Numbered from the stretch's first letter, positions 45,342 to 54,970 are shown. The stretch is DNA of 64,000 bases from Intestinibacter bartlettii (GCF_000154445.1 NZ_DS499563.1), one strand, 5' to 3'. Program-made: numbers and translations. Notes: a model not told the origin generated them from the sequence alone.

Positions 45342-46784
45342 TTATTTTTCTTCCCTTATCTTTGCCTTTTTATTTTTAACTATAATTTCTTTGTAATCAT
45401 TTAAAAACTTCTTTCCTTTTTGATTTAATATATCCACAGTAGAATAATTATCATATATTTTTATAACACCTAAATCGCTATTTTCTAAACTATCTATATT
45501 ACTAAGTGCCCCAACTATATCCCCTATCCTTATTTTTTTCTTTTTACCGATACTTATATGTATTTTTACAACTTCACCTTTAAATTCATCTTGTTCTTGA
45601 TTTTCTACTAAAGCATATTTATTAAGCAATTCTTTTATTGTTTTTTGATATTCAATTTTATCTTTTTCACAATATTCTATACCTATTGGTTCTATCTTAT
45701 TTTTTGTATAGACCTCAATATTTTCAAAATCTCTACATTCATTATTTGATACTAAGCTAATTGCTTTCCCGTGTTTGCCTGCTCTTCCCGTTCTTCCAAT
45801 TCTATGGACGTATATCTCGCTATCAGAAGGTATATCGTAATTTATAACTAAAGATACATCATCTATATGAATTCCTCTAGAAATAATATCGCTACTTATT
45901 AATATATTAAACTCATGTTTTTTAAAGCTATCTATTATATAAAATCTTCTTTCTTGAGAAATATCTCCGTGAATCTGCTCTACTAAAAATCCTTCTGATT
46001 TCATATTTTCATATAATACTTCTGCTTGTTTTTTTGTATTTGTAAAAATAATAGTTGTTTCTGGCTTAAATTTATATAAAACATTTTTTAGAGCATCGTA
46101 TTTTAATTCTTGTTTTTCTACTTTTATATACTTTTCTTCTATTTGATTTTTTAATATCTCTTCTTCATCTACTTCAATATACTCATAATCCTTCATGTAT
46201 CCATTACATATTTCTTTTAAATCATTATCTACTGTTGCTGAGAAAAACGCTTTGCATGATGTATTAGGAATATTTTTCATAATTGTATTAATATCAGTTT
46301 CAAATCCCTTTGTGAACATTTTATCTACTTCATCTATTATAAAATAATCTAAATCATCTAAATCTACACTTCCTCTAGAAATGTGATCTATCATTCTTCC
46401 AGGAGTTGCTACTATTACATTTGTGCCTTGCTTTAATTCTAGTATTTGGTTTTTAAGAGGTTCCTTTCCTAAAATAACACTACATTTTATCATTTTAAGT
46501 CTACCTATTTTTTCGATTTCTTCTTTAACTTGTAATGCTAACTCTCTTGTCGGCACAATTACTAATACCTTTAACTTATTTTCTAATTTTTTTATCTTAT
46601 TACATATAGGTATTGCGAATGCTGCACTTTTCCCTGTACCAGTTTTTGATTTAACCAATATATCTTTTTTATCTAATAAAACAGGAATTACCCTACTTTG
46701 TACTTGTGATGGAATTTTATAATCTAAAATATCTAATGACTTTAATATTTCTGTATCTAAATTAAAATTATTAAAACTGTTCAT
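45342..46784 (-). CDS. DEAD-box RNA helicase with DbpA-type RNA-binding domain
   Basis: A 480-residue RNA helicase. In order: Q motif (YKIPSQVQSRVIP), motif I SKTGTGKS, PTRELAL, TPGRMID, motif II DEVD in place of DEAD, SAT, HGDISQ, and HRIGRTGRAGK. The C-terminal RNA-binding domain (from about residue 400; KGEVVKIHISIGKKKKIRIGDIVGALSNI) matches the DbpA/YxiN fold that recognises 23S rRNA hairpin 92. Therefore a DbpA-like ribosome-assembly helicase is the likeliest call. Stands alone, start after AAGGAG. Confidence 0.88.
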   Translation of the reverse strand: MNSFNNFNLDTEILKSLDILDYKIPSQVQSRVIPVLLDKKDILVKSKTGTGKSAAFAIPICNKIKKLENKLKVLVIVPTRELALQVKEEIEKIGRLKMIKCSVILGKEPLKNQILELKQGTNVIVATPGRMIDHISRGSVDLDDLDYFIIDEVDKMFTKGFETDINTIMKNIPNTSCKAFFSATVDNDLKEICNGYMKDYEYIEVDEEEILKNQIEEKYIKVEKQELKYDALKNVLYKFKPETTIIFTNTKKQAEVLYENMKSEGFLVEQIHGDISQERRFYIIDSFKKHEFNILISSDIISRGIHIDDVSLVINYDIPSDSEIYVHRIGRTGRAGKHGKAISLVSNNECRDFENIEVYTKNKIEPIGIEYCEKDKIEYQKTIKELLNKYALVENQEQDEFKGEVVKIHISIGKKKKIRIGDIVGALSNIDSLENSDLGVIKIYDNYSTVDILNQKGKKFLNDYKEIIVKNKKAKIREEK

Positions 46785-46873
46785 TTCATTCTCCTTAATA
46801 AATATTTATATCTTCATATTATATCAAAATCTAAAATCTTTAAACGTCTGAATTTCGTTATATTATTTGATTT

Positions 46874-46902
46874 TTTACATACTTTTAAATATAATTTATT
46901 AT
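46874..46902 (+). promoter_or_regulatory. Probable promoter of the Crp/Fnr-like gene
   Basis: TTTACA (46874-46879), a 17-base spacer, TATTAT (46897-46902). The GTG start of the gene lies 40 bases downstream. Confidence 0.5.
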
Positions 46903-46941
46903 ATCTATTTTTGCACCAAACTTTAAACAGGGGGATTTATT

Positions 46942-47613
46942 GTGGATAAAATTATAAAAGCTTTAGCCAAATCAAGACCTTTTCATAACTTAAGTGAAGA
47001 AACTTTAAAAGAAATAACTCCTTTATTAAAGGGTAATGTTAAGTTTTTTGAAAAGGGTGCTTTATTATTAGATGAAGGAGAATATGTAGATTATATAGGT
47101 ATAGTTTTAAGTGGTAAATTAGCTGTATCTAACTTCTATTCTACAGGTGATGAAAATTTAGTAAACATACTAGAACCTTCTTATTCTTTTGGGCTTGAAA
47201 TTACTTGTACATATGAAAAGTTGAGTCCATTTTCTATATATGCTTTAACTGATTCCGAAGTATTTATATTTAACCAAAATGCGATTTTTAAAAAGGGAAC
47301 TATTCCAGAGGAGTATCGATCTATAATATTACAAGACGTACTTAAATTTGTTGCAAATGAAAATATGAGAAAATATCATAAAATAAAAATAATATCACAT
47401 TATAAATTGAGACAAAAAATTATCGCATATTTACTATTTGAAAAACAAAAGAATAAAAGTGATACTTTTATAATTCCTTATAATAGAGAGGAATTATCGA
47501 AATTCTTATGCGTCAATAGAAGCGCCCTATCGCATGAATTGAGTTCAATGCAAAAGGAAGGGCTTATAAAATTTGATAAAAATTATTTTGAAATAATATC
47601 TATCAATTTATAA
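46942..47613 (+). CDS. Crp/Fnr-family transcriptional regulator
   Basis: A 223-residue regulator. The cyclic-nucleotide-like beta-barrel covers residues 15-115 (LLLDEGEYVDYIGIVLSGKLAVS), and a helix-turn-helix covers about 170-215 (NREELSKFLCVNRSALSHELSSMQKEGLI). There is no N-terminal Cys cluster, so it does not look like an oxygen-sensing FNR. GTG start after AGGGGG. Its gene directly precedes fhs, and a perfect palindrome lies between them. Confidence 0.9.
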   Translation: MDKIIKALAKSRPFHNLSEETLKEITPLLKGNVKFFEKGALLLDEGEYVDYIGIVLSGKLAVSNFYSTGDENLVNILEPSYSFGLEITCTYEKLSPFSIYALTDSEVFIFNQNAIFKKGTIPEEYRSIILQDVLKFVANENMRKYHKIKIISHYKLRQKIIAYLLFEKQKNKSDTFIIPYNREELSKFLCVNRSALSHELSSMQKEGLIKFDKNYFEIISINL

Positions 47614-47651
47614 CATTTATACTTAGTTAAATATTTAACTTTTTCATTTTT

Positions 47652-47667
47652 AGTTGTTATAACAACT
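47652..47667. promoter_or_regulatory. Probable Crp/Fnr-type operator upstream of fhs
   Basis: AGTTGTTATAACAACT, a perfect 16-bp palindrome with the TTGTT/AACAA pattern seen in many Crp/Fnr-family sites. Its centre (47659.5) is about 41.5 bases upstream of the start predicted from the TATAAT at 47689, the standard class II activator position. The regulator is likely the Crp/Fnr gene immediately upstream. Confidence 0.55.
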
Positions 47668-47688
47668 TATTTATACAAATTGTTACTA

Positions 47689-47694
47689 TATAAT
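47689..47694 (+). promoter_or_regulatory. Probable -10 element of fhs
   Basis: TATAAT at 47689-47694, 77 bases before the fhs start codon. The -35 region (CTTATT) is weak, which fits an activator-dependent promoter with the palindrome overlapping it. Confidence 0.5.
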
Positions 47695-47770
47695 TATAAA
47701 CATAGTAATTAACTTTTTAATATTTTTAAGATAAAATTTTTTATTAAACGATTGTGGGAGGATGTTTGTT

Positions 47771-49447
47771 ATGGGATTCAAATCAGATATTGAAATAGCT
47801 CAAGAAGCTAAACCTCAAGATATTAGAGAAATAGCCAAAAAATTAGGATTAACTGAAGATGACTTAGAGTTATATGGTAAATATAAAGCTAAAGTTGACT
47901 ACAACCTACTTAAAAAAGATAATGGTGGAAAAAAAGCTAAATTAATATTAACTACAGCTATCAACCCAACTCCAGCAGGAGAAGGTAAAACTACTACTAC
48001 TATAGGTGTAGCTGACGGTTTACAAAAATTAGGTAAAAATGTATTAGTTGCATTAAGAGAACCTTCTCTAGGACCAGTATTCGGTGTTAAAGGTGGGGCA
48101 GCAGGTGGAGGATATGCACAAGTTGTTCCTATGGAAGATATAAACTTACACTTCACAGGTGACTTCCATGCAATAGGAGCTGCTAACAACTTACTAGCTG
48201 CAATGATAGACAACCATATTCACCAAGGAAATGAACTTAGAATAGATCCTAAGAGAATAACTTGGAGAAGATGTGTAGACATGAACGATAGACAATTAAG
48301 AAATATCGTTGATGGTTTAGGTAAAAAAGGTGACGGTGCTGTAAGACAAGACGGCTTTGATATAACAGTTGCATCAGAAATAATGGCAGCATTCTGCTTA
48401 GCAGATGATATAGCTGACTTAAAAGTAAGATTAGGTAGAATAATAGTTGGATACAGCTATGAAGGTGAACCTGTAACAGCTAAACAATTAAATGCTAACG
48501 GAGCAATGGCAGCATTATTAAAAGATGCATTAAAACCAAACTTAGTACAAACATTAGAAGGAACTCCAACATTTGTACATGGTGGACCATTCGCTAATAT
48601 AGCACATGGTTGTAACTCAGTTATAGCAACAAGAATGGCTATGCACTTTGCAGACTATGTAGTAACTGAAGGTGGATTCGGTGCTGACTTAGGTGCTGAA
48701 AAATTCTTAGACATTAAATGTAGAATGGCTAACTTAAAACCTGATGCAGTTATAATAGTTGCAACAGTTAGAGCATTAAAATACAATGGTGGCGTAGCTA
48801 AAGCTGACTTAAACGAAGAAAACTTAGAAGCATTAGAAAAAGGTATACCAAACCTATTAAAACACGTTGAAAATATAACTCAAGTTTACAAATTACCAGC
48901 AGTAGTTGCTATAAACGAATTCCCAACTGATACAGAAGCTGAAGTTGAATTAGTTAGAAAGAAATGCCAAGAATTAGGCGTTAACGTTGCCTTATCTCAA
49001 GTATGGGCTAAAGGTGGCGAAGGTGGTATAGAATTAGCTAAAGAAGTTATAAGATTATGTGATGAACCAAATGACTTCCAATTCTGCTACCCAGATGAAT
49101 ATTCATTAAAAGAAAAAATAAACGCAATAGCAACTAAGATATATGGAGCTGACGGTGTAGATTATACTCCAGAAGCAGAAAAAGAATTAGCTAACTTAGA
49201 AAAAATAGGATTCGGTAAAGTTCCTGTTTGTATGGCTAAAACTCAATATTCATTAACTGATGACCAAACTAAATTAGGTAGACCAACTGGATTTAGAATA
49301 ACAGTTAGACAAGTTACAATATCTGCAGGTGCAGGATTTGTAGTTGCATTAACTGGTGAAATAATGAAGATGCCAGGACTTCCAAAAGTTCCAGCAGCAG
49401 AAAAAATTGATGTTGATGAAAATGGAGTAATATCTGGATTATTCTAG
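47771..49447 (+). CDS. fhs: Formate-tetrahydrofolate ligase
   Basis: A 558-residue ATP-dependent synthetase of 10-formyltetrahydrofolate, the folate-branch entry step of the Wood-Ljungdahl pathway and one-carbon supply. The phosphate loop TPAGEGKTTTTIGVADGL (about residues 61-78) and the family motifs LREPSLGPVFGVKGGAAGGGYAQV and TEGGFGADLGAEKF are intact. The start ATG at 47771 follows GGGAGG by nine bases; an in-frame ATG at 47762 abuts that site. Codon use is regular and favours A/T ends. No other Wood-Ljungdahl gene is in the window. Confidence 0.97.
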   Translation: MGFKSDIEIAQEAKPQDIREIAKKLGLTEDDLELYGKYKAKVDYNLLKKDNGGKKAKLILTTAINPTPAGEGKTTTTIGVADGLQKLGKNVLVALREPSLGPVFGVKGGAAGGGYAQVVPMEDINLHFTGDFHAIGAANNLLAAMIDNHIHQGNELRIDPKRITWRRCVDMNDRQLRNIVDGLGKKGDGAVRQDGFDITVASEIMAAFCLADDIADLKVRLGRIIVGYSYEGEPVTAKQLNANGAMAALLKDALKPNLVQTLEGTPTFVHGGPFANIAHGCNSVIATRMAMHFADYVVTEGGFGADLGAEKFLDIKCRMANLKPDAVIIVATVRALKYNGGVAKADLNEENLEALEKGIPNLLKHVENITQVYKLPAVVAINEFPTDTEAEVELVRKKCQELGVNVALSQVWAKGGEGGIELAKEVIRLCDEPNDFQFCYPDEYSLKEKINAIATKIYGADGVDYTPEAEKELANLEKIGFGKVPVCMAKTQYSLTDDQTKLGRPTGFRITVRQVTISAGAGFVVALTGEIMKMPGLPKVPAAEKIDVDENGVISGLF

Positions 49448-49524
49448 ATTAATAATTTACTTTCTATTTAAGTAAAATATAAATTATATAATTAAAATAC
49501 CATATCCTTTATAATAGAGTTTCA

Positions 49525-49553
49525 AAACCCCTAAGCATTCCGCTTAGGGGTTT
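49525..49553 (+). terminator. Terminator between fhs and the convergent gene
   Basis: AAACCCCTAAGC (49525-49536) / GCTTAGGGGTTT (49542-49553), a perfect 12-bp stem with a five-base loop. It can also serve the minus-strand gene, which ends at 49574. Confidence 0.85.
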
Positions 49554-49573
49554 ACCTTTGAAATAATATAATA

Positions 49574-52120
49574 TTATGAACAAGTTACTATTTGTTGTGT
49601 TATATCTGAATAAATTTGAAGACCTTTTGTATCATATACTTTTATTACTTCATCATTTATATTTGCATCTTTTACTATTTGTTTTACTATATTTTCTTTT
49701 TCTCTTAATTTATTTTCATTAAATACTACATCTTCTCTATTATCAAATAATGCTACATAAAATATCCCTGTCTCAACTAAGTCTTGGAAAAAGTGGCTTC
49801 CATAAGATAATTCTGGCATTAAATCTTGATTACTATATGCAATTTCACACATTACAGACATATTGCATAATTCTGTGAATTTTACGGGAACCCCTAATTC
49901 TGGATTACTGCTTCCCCATCGACCAGGTCCCATAAGCATAGCATTTTTTCCTTTTAGTTCTTTATTTATTATTCCAACTTGTCTAGCTATATTGTATTTT
50001 TCAACTTCAGGTAATTTAACATAATCATCTGATGATATAAATACTATATAGTCGATTGCAAGTCTTACATTACCGCCCATAAAGTTTCCTATTGATGAGA
50101 ACAAGCATGAATTTTTATCTTCTAACTTAGGCAGTTCAACAGTTTTTCCAAGCCCTCTTGTTTGAAGCGGTCTACATTGAACTATATTAATTCTAAAGTT
50201 TCCTTGTTTATCAAAATTAGCTGTATACTCTATATCTACAGGATAATTATATTTTGATGATACGACTTTTAATATTTTCCTCATAGCTTCAGTAAATTTT
50301 GTACTTCTAAGCAGTCTCTCAAAATTAAGTACAAATGGTATGTTAGAAGTATCTATTCCTACCCTTTTAAATCTCTCCTCTGTTTCTTTATCTTTTGAAC
50401 CAAATAAACTACTTTGTGTTTTTAAATTACTTTTAACTGCTTCATTTACTATTATTGTTTCTAATTCATTTTTATTTAAATTTAATACATCTACATAATG
50501 TTGTGAGAATCTTTGAGGATCTTTTTTTGTCATTGCAGGAAGTCTTGTTGGGTCGTCTAGTGCAACTATTCTAACATAATCATTGTTAACTCTATCGACT
50601 GCTCTAGTTCCAAGACCAAATACTAATCTAAGCATACCTGCATCCATATCTATTTTTTTATTCCAAACATATAAGTTTGATGAATTTGCAACTCCAGCTA
50701 TATGTGGGAAATAATATTCTCCATAATAATCACCAGATACCCTTTGAACCAATATAGCCATTTGTTCATCACGCTTATCTAACCCACGATTTTTTCTATA
50801 ATTAAGTGCATCTTCATTCATTGTACTTGCATAAACCGTTCTTATTGCATCTTCAAATGCCTTTAGTCTTTGTGATGGTGTTCCTTGATTTATACAGAAA
50901 ACGCTATCATATTTACCAGCAAATGCATTTCCAAAGTTGTCTTCAAGTAATGAACTAGATCTTACGATTATTGGACATTGTCCATAGTATTCTAGTAAAT
51001 GCATAAATTGTTCTTCTATCATTTCTGAGAATTTTCCATTTTGCAATCCATCTTGAAGTTCTTTTGCATATTTAAAATATCCTTCATCAGTTTTTTGCTT
51101 CATTCTCAAATCCCACAATCCATTTTCAACTATGTATGAATAGAAAACATCTGTACCTACATAAAACGAATCGTGTGGCTCTAATATATCTTTAAAGTAT
51201 TCTTTTGTCTCCTCTGATTTGCTTACAATAGCAGTTGCCATAAGCATCCCTATACTCTTTCCACCTATAAATCCAGTTCCTATTTCACGAGATGCTATTT
51301 GCACCATATCTGCAAGTGTAAAATATTGTTTGCACATTTCATTTATTTTGCTATCTTTTCCAACTAGTATATCGATTAAATTTTGTTTTATTCTTTCTTG
51401 GGTCGATTCATCTTGTGTAAGTGCTGCTTTTGCTTTATTAAAATTTATTCTCCAATAGCCAAGTCTTTTATTTCTCCAGTCAAAATGAGAAAATAATTTT
51501 GATGCTTCCCCGCTTGAAGTTATTGTTGTAACTTTATCTTTTTCGATTTTATGTGGGAAAAATAAAATAGGAGTATATCTGTTTTCAACTTTTAGAGGAT
51601 GTATATATATACTTCCTTCAACATTATATATATCCATTAAAATCTGTGTTGTTTCTCTTATTTTAGCAATAGTGTCATAAGTATATGAATTTCTTTTTAT
51701 TGAAAAATACGCAGCTGCACCTATCTTATATAGATAAGGACATGTAACCTTAAAAAAGTTAGCTGTCATTAAATCAGAATACCACCCTCTTTGGATATAT
51801 GTAAGACTATCAAATACGTATACTGAATTTTCACTTTGTGTTTTTATTATATTATGGACAGACATAGTAAAATCTTCAAAACCTTTTGCCAAATCTAGTT
51901 CAAATAAATTTACTTTACTTAAGTCATCTATTATCGAATTCACTTTTCTAAAATGAATATAGTTTACATTTTTTCCATCTTTTATAGATTTTCTTACAAA
52001 AGCATCTACAACATGTTTGTAATTATTTATATCCTCAACTTGCCACACAACATTATCCCCTGGGTACAATCCCCCCATAATATCATCAAAGCCTTTTATA
52101 CCTGTACTAATTTTATCCAT
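49574..52120 (-). CDS. KaiC-like domain fused to PEP-synthase-type ATP-binding domain
   Basis: An 848-residue protein of mixed design. Residues 1-230 look like a KaiC/RecA fold (STGIKGFDDIMGGLYPGD, then SVYVFDSLTYIQRGW as a Walker-B-like strand), but the GxxxxGK(T) loop is missing, with VEDINNYKH in its place. Residues about 285-670 form a PPDK_N-type ATP-grasp (FIGGKSIGMLMA, IIVRSSSLLEDNFGNAFAGKYDSVF, VQCRPLQTRG). The C-terminal part has the GPGRWGSSNPELGVPVKF and GSHFFQDLVETG motifs remembered from PEP-synthase-like proteins. There is no phosphohistidine or PEP-binding barrel, so it cannot be a full PEP synthase. No partner gene is adjacent. Function unknown; a phosphotransfer or regulatory role is a guess. 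Confidence 0.75.
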   Translation of the reverse strand: MDKISTGIKGFDDIMGGLYPGDNVVWQVEDINNYKHVVDAFVRKSIKDGKNVNYIHFRKVNSIIDDLSKVNLFELDLAKGFEDFTMSVHNIIKTQSENSVYVFDSLTYIQRGWYSDLMTANFFKVTCPYLYKIGAAAYFSIKRNSYTYDTIAKIRETTQILMDIYNVEGSIYIHPLKVENRYTPILFFPHKIEKDKVTTITSSGEASKLFSHFDWRNKRLGYWRINFNKAKAALTQDESTQERIKQNLIDILVGKDSKINEMCKQYFTLADMVQIASREIGTGFIGGKSIGMLMATAIVSKSEETKEYFKDILEPHDSFYVGTDVFYSYIVENGLWDLRMKQKTDEGYFKYAKELQDGLQNGKFSEMIEEQFMHLLEYYGQCPIIVRSSSLLEDNFGNAFAGKYDSVFCINQGTPSQRLKAFEDAIRTVYASTMNEDALNYRKNRGLDKRDEQMAILVQRVSGDYYGEYYFPHIAGVANSSNLYVWNKKIDMDAGMLRLVFGLGTRAVDRVNNDYVRIVALDDPTRLPAMTKKDPQRFSQHYVDVLNLNKNELETIIVNEAVKSNLKTQSSLFGSKDKETEERFKRVGIDTSNIPFVLNFERLLRSTKFTEAMRKILKVVSSKYNYPVDIEYTANFDKQGNFRINIVQCRPLQTRGLGKTVELPKLEDKNSCLFSSIGNFMGGNVRLAIDYIVFISSDDYVKLPEVEKYNIARQVGIINKELKGKNAMLMGPGRWGSSNPELGVPVKFTELCNMSVMCEIAYSNQDLMPELSYGSHFFQDLVETGIFYVALFDNREDVVFNENKLREKENIVKQIVKDANINDEVIKVYDTKGLQIYSDITQQIVTCS

Positions 52121-52242
52121 AAAAACATCTCCTCTGTCAGAATATTTCGTTATTTTTATTGTAACACAGGAGATATTTTTATAATCAATATAAATAAGTA
52201 TTTATATATTAATATTATTTTTTCTAACTTTTTGCAAAAAAA

Positions 52243-52279
52243 ATACTCCAAAAGAGTCTAAAAACTACTTTTGGAGTAT
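52243..52279 (-). terminator. Terminator of the HAD/alarmone synthetase operon
   Basis: ATACTCCAAAAG (52243-52254) / CTTTTGGAGTAT (52268-52279), a 12-bp stem with a long A-run before it that gives the U-tract on the minus strand. Confidence 0.8.
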
Positions 52280-52299
52280 GATTTCATAAATAAAGTTTA

Positions 52300-53091
52300 T
52301 TATACTATATTAAAATGTTGCAGTGCATATTCAATTCCATCTTCATCTACATCTTTTGTAACAAAACGCACAATCTGTGCTAAGTCTTCTTTCCCATTTG
52401 CCATTAAGATTCCATTTGGACAGTATTCAAACATTGTAGTATCATTATAACTATCTCCAAAAGCATAGCTATCTTCTTTTTCTAAATTGAAATAATTTAA
52501 TAAAAATTCCATACCACTTGCTTTTGAATGTCCTTTTGGAACTACTTCAAAAAGATTAGAACCTCTGTCTATATAATCAAGTCCTTCATTTTCAATATAT
52601 TCAATTATATTTTCTCGTTTGTCTGGATTTTCTAATGTGAAACAAAATTTATCAAAAGATAAATCCTCACTATTTAGGGGTTTTATTGGAAATCCTCTTT
52701 GTAAAAACTCTTGAATTTTAGCTTGTTTTTGCTTATCTTTTGTTTCTGTATCCATATAAATAGATTCTATTCCTTCTATTATCATTTCTGTTTCATTATC
52801 TTTTAAAACTTGAATAATCTCTTTATATTTATGCTTATCTATAGTTTTATGATATAAAACTTTGTTGTGAATTTCTATATAAGTTCCACATCCACAAATA
52901 TATCCATCAAACTTCATATCTTGAAGTCTTGGCTCTATTAATGCTCTTGTTCTTCCTGTATTTATAATTGTTATATGTCCATTTTCTTGTGCTTTTTTAA
53001 GTGCAGTTTTTGTACTTTCTGGTATCTCCCCACTTGTTTCTGAAATCAATGTTCCATCGATATCAAAAAACAATATTTTCTTATTGTTCAT
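52300..53091 (-). CDS. Cof-type HAD phosphatase
   Basis: A 263-residue HAD phosphatase of the Cof/YbiV group. Motif I is FFDIDGTL (residues 7-14), motif II INTGR, a type IIB cap covers about 85-185, and motifs III/IV are KGHSKASGMEF and AFGDSYNDTTMFE. Dephosphorylates sugar phosphates or flavin-type compounds in studied relatives; substrate unknown here. Start at 53091 directly abuts the stop of the alarmone synthetase gene; the GGGGAGG ribosome site lies within that gene. Confidence 0.92.
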   Translation of the reverse strand: MNNKKILFFDIDGTLISETSGEIPESTKTALKKAQENGHITIINTGRTRALIEPRLQDMKFDGYICGCGTYIEIHNKVLYHKTIDKHKYKEIIQVLKDNETEMIIEGIESIYMDTETKDKQKQAKIQEFLQRGFPIKPLNSEDLSFDKFCFTLENPDKRENIIEYIENEGLDYIDRGSNLFEVVPKGHSKASGMEFLLNYFNLEKEDSYAFGDSYNDTTMFEYCPNGILMANGKEDLAQIVRFVTKDVDEDGIEYALQHFNIV

Positions 53092-53979
53092 CTATTTCCT
53101 CCCCGAATATTTTACTCTGTCCCCTAAAATTATATCATCTATATCTTTTACTATTGACTCCCTTTCATATGGATTTAAAGAATCATTTTCATAAATTTTT
53201 TGGCGTAAATTTCTAAGCATATTGTTTTTATTTTTTAATTTTTTATTGTATTTGCTTTCTATCTCACTAAAACTTTTGTTCAATTTATTTATGAGAGATG
53301 CCATCTCATCTGAGCTTCCGACAATTCTATTTAACAACATAAGATTTTGTGCTAAAAGTTCTGGAATATCGTCGTCATGGCTGTATCTAAGTTGATGGTC
53401 AATTTCTCCATATCCTTCTTCAAATATTGTTCTTACTTGTATTTCTATAGTTGAAGACTCATATCCCGAACCATATTTGATAAGATAATGAACTGATCTA
53501 TATCCTGACACTCTAGATCTTACGGGTATAGATTTTTCCTCAAAAGTTGTTACATTATCTCCTTCTCTAATATTGGCTACTGTTTCTATTACATCCCATT
53601 TATTCGTTATAAATTGATGTATTTCTTCCCAATCGTCTTTGAAAATATGTATGGCACGTATACCCATTATATCTGTAATTTCATCCTTATAGTTTTGGAT
53701 ATTGAAATTAAAATTATCTCCGTATTTCTCCCTTCTATTAGGAGTTTTTCTAACTAGTTTTTGTAATAATCTTTTTGGGTCCTTTACCCTTGTTTTTACA
53801 GAATGGATTTTAGGATGTTGTCTCAAGACATTTGCAACATAGGTTAACCTAGCATCATAAATATCAATTGATTTTTTATAATCCTGTAATATGTTGTATA
53901 AGTCTACCCAATTTATGCCTAAATCCTTTAGGTCTTGTGGCTCTAAATCATATATCTCTAAAAATTCATTTTTATCCAT
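53092..53979 (-). CDS. Small alarmone synthetase (RelA/SpoT-type, (p)ppGpp synthetase)
   Basis: A 295-residue single-domain alarmone synthetase. The synthetase motifs DEITDIMGIRAIHIF, SRVSGYRSVHYLIKY and EIQVRTIFEEGYGEIDHQLRY are present with the catalytic residues in order. It has neither hydrolase nor TGS/ACT domains, so it is of the small SAS class (RelQ/YjbM-like), although longer than the usual 210-260 residues. The C-terminal 60 residues look helical. Overlaps its downstream phosphatase partner at the boundary, suggesting coupled translation. Confidence 0.9.
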   Translation of the reverse strand: MDKNEFLEIYDLEPQDLKDLGINWVDLYNILQDYKKSIDIYDARLTYVANVLRQHPKIHSVKTRVKDPKRLLQKLVRKTPNRREKYGDNFNFNIQNYKDEITDIMGIRAIHIFKDDWEEIHQFITNKWDVIETVANIREGDNVTTFEEKSIPVRSRVSGYRSVHYLIKYGSGYESSTIEIQVRTIFEEGYGEIDHQLRYSHDDDIPELLAQNLMLLNRIVGSSDEMASLINKLNKSFSEIESKYNKKLKNKNNMLRNLRQKIYENDSLNPYERESIVKDIDDIILGDRVKYSGRK

Positions 53980-54051
53980 ATATCCTATCCACCTCCTTAA
54001 CTAGTATCACCATTTATAACGTTTCTGTCAAGTAAATAAATTTAGATAATT

Positions 54052-54921
54052 TTAATATTGTTTTTTGCTCTTTTCTCTGTACTTTGAAGGTATAATACCT
54101 GTAGATGCTTTAAACTGAGATGTAAATGAGCTTGCTTTTTTAAATCCAATTTTTTGTGCTATATCACTTAGAGAATAGTCTGTTGTTTCTAATAGAACTT
54201 TTGCCTTTGATATTCTTATTTTAATTAAGTAAGAATGTGGTGTCTCTCCTAATGCCTTTTTAAATGCGGAACCAAAATAATTTTTTGATAAACCTGCTAA
54301 TTGTGCCATTTCTTCTATTTTTATTTCTCTATTATAGTTATGATTTATAAAATCCGCAACTAAATAAATTCCTTTTTGATAACTTTGTTTTTCCTTAAAC
54401 AGATTGATATCTTGATTATAATTTGCATTAATTAATTCTCTACAGATAAGATTTGATATCATATCTAGTTTAACTAAGTCTTTTTTATCTCTTTTTTTAA
54501 ATTCATCTTGGAATATATGCAGGTAAAACTTTAATTCCCTAGATAAATATATAGGATGATTAAATAAATTATCACTACATTTAAGTTCCTGCATTATGTT
54601 TTTTAGATAATCTGTATCTATTAGAATACTTGTATAGTCTATGTTAGAGAGATTATATTTTATACCGTGTTTTTGGTTGCTTTTAGCTGTGTATATATAT
54701 CCTATTTCTCCAAAGAATATACTATCTTCATTTACTAGAAAAGGTATTGGGCTGTTTGGAATAAAAAATTCGTATTCATTATGACTATGTAATCTAGATT
54801 TTATACATTCATTATCTGAAGGAATAGATTTAGCTATAAGTATATTTCTATTATAATAGATATCACAATTCTTATATAATTCCCTTGCTTTTTCATCATA
54901 GGAATTGACTATATTTATCAT
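54052..54921 (-). CDS. AraC-family transcriptional regulator
   Basis: A 289-residue regulator with an N-terminal cupin-like sensor (about residues 20-150; ESRLHSHNEYEFFI-like stretch) and a C-terminal double helix-turn-helix (about 190-285; EMAQLAGLSKNYFGSAFKKALGETPHSYLIKIRI then LSDIAQKIGFKKASSFTSQFKASTGIIPSKYRE). These are the AraC hallmarks. Ligand and targets are unknown. It may act on neighbouring genes such as the amidase upstream. Confidence 0.9.
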   Translation of the reverse strand: MINIVNSYDEKARELYKNCDIYYNRNILIAKSIPSDNECIKSRLHSHNEYEFFIPNSPIPFLVNEDSIFFGEIGYIYTAKSNQKHGIKYNLSNIDYTSILIDTDYLKNIMQELKCSDNLFNHPIYLSRELKFYLHIFQDEFKKRDKKDLVKLDMISNLICRELINANYNQDINLFKEKQSYQKGIYLVADFINHNYNREIKIEEMAQLAGLSKNYFGSAFKKALGETPHSYLIKIRISKAKVLLETTDYSLSDIAQKIGFKKASSFTSQFKASTGIIPSKYREKSKKQY

Positions 54922-54970
54922 AATATTGCCTCCATTTTCATAATTTGCCCATACACTATAAAACTATACT

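Noticed and set aside
49574..52120. Complete PEP synthase or pyruvate phosphate dikinase
   Set aside because: The phosphohistidine and PEP-binding domains are missing and the N-terminus is KaiC-like.
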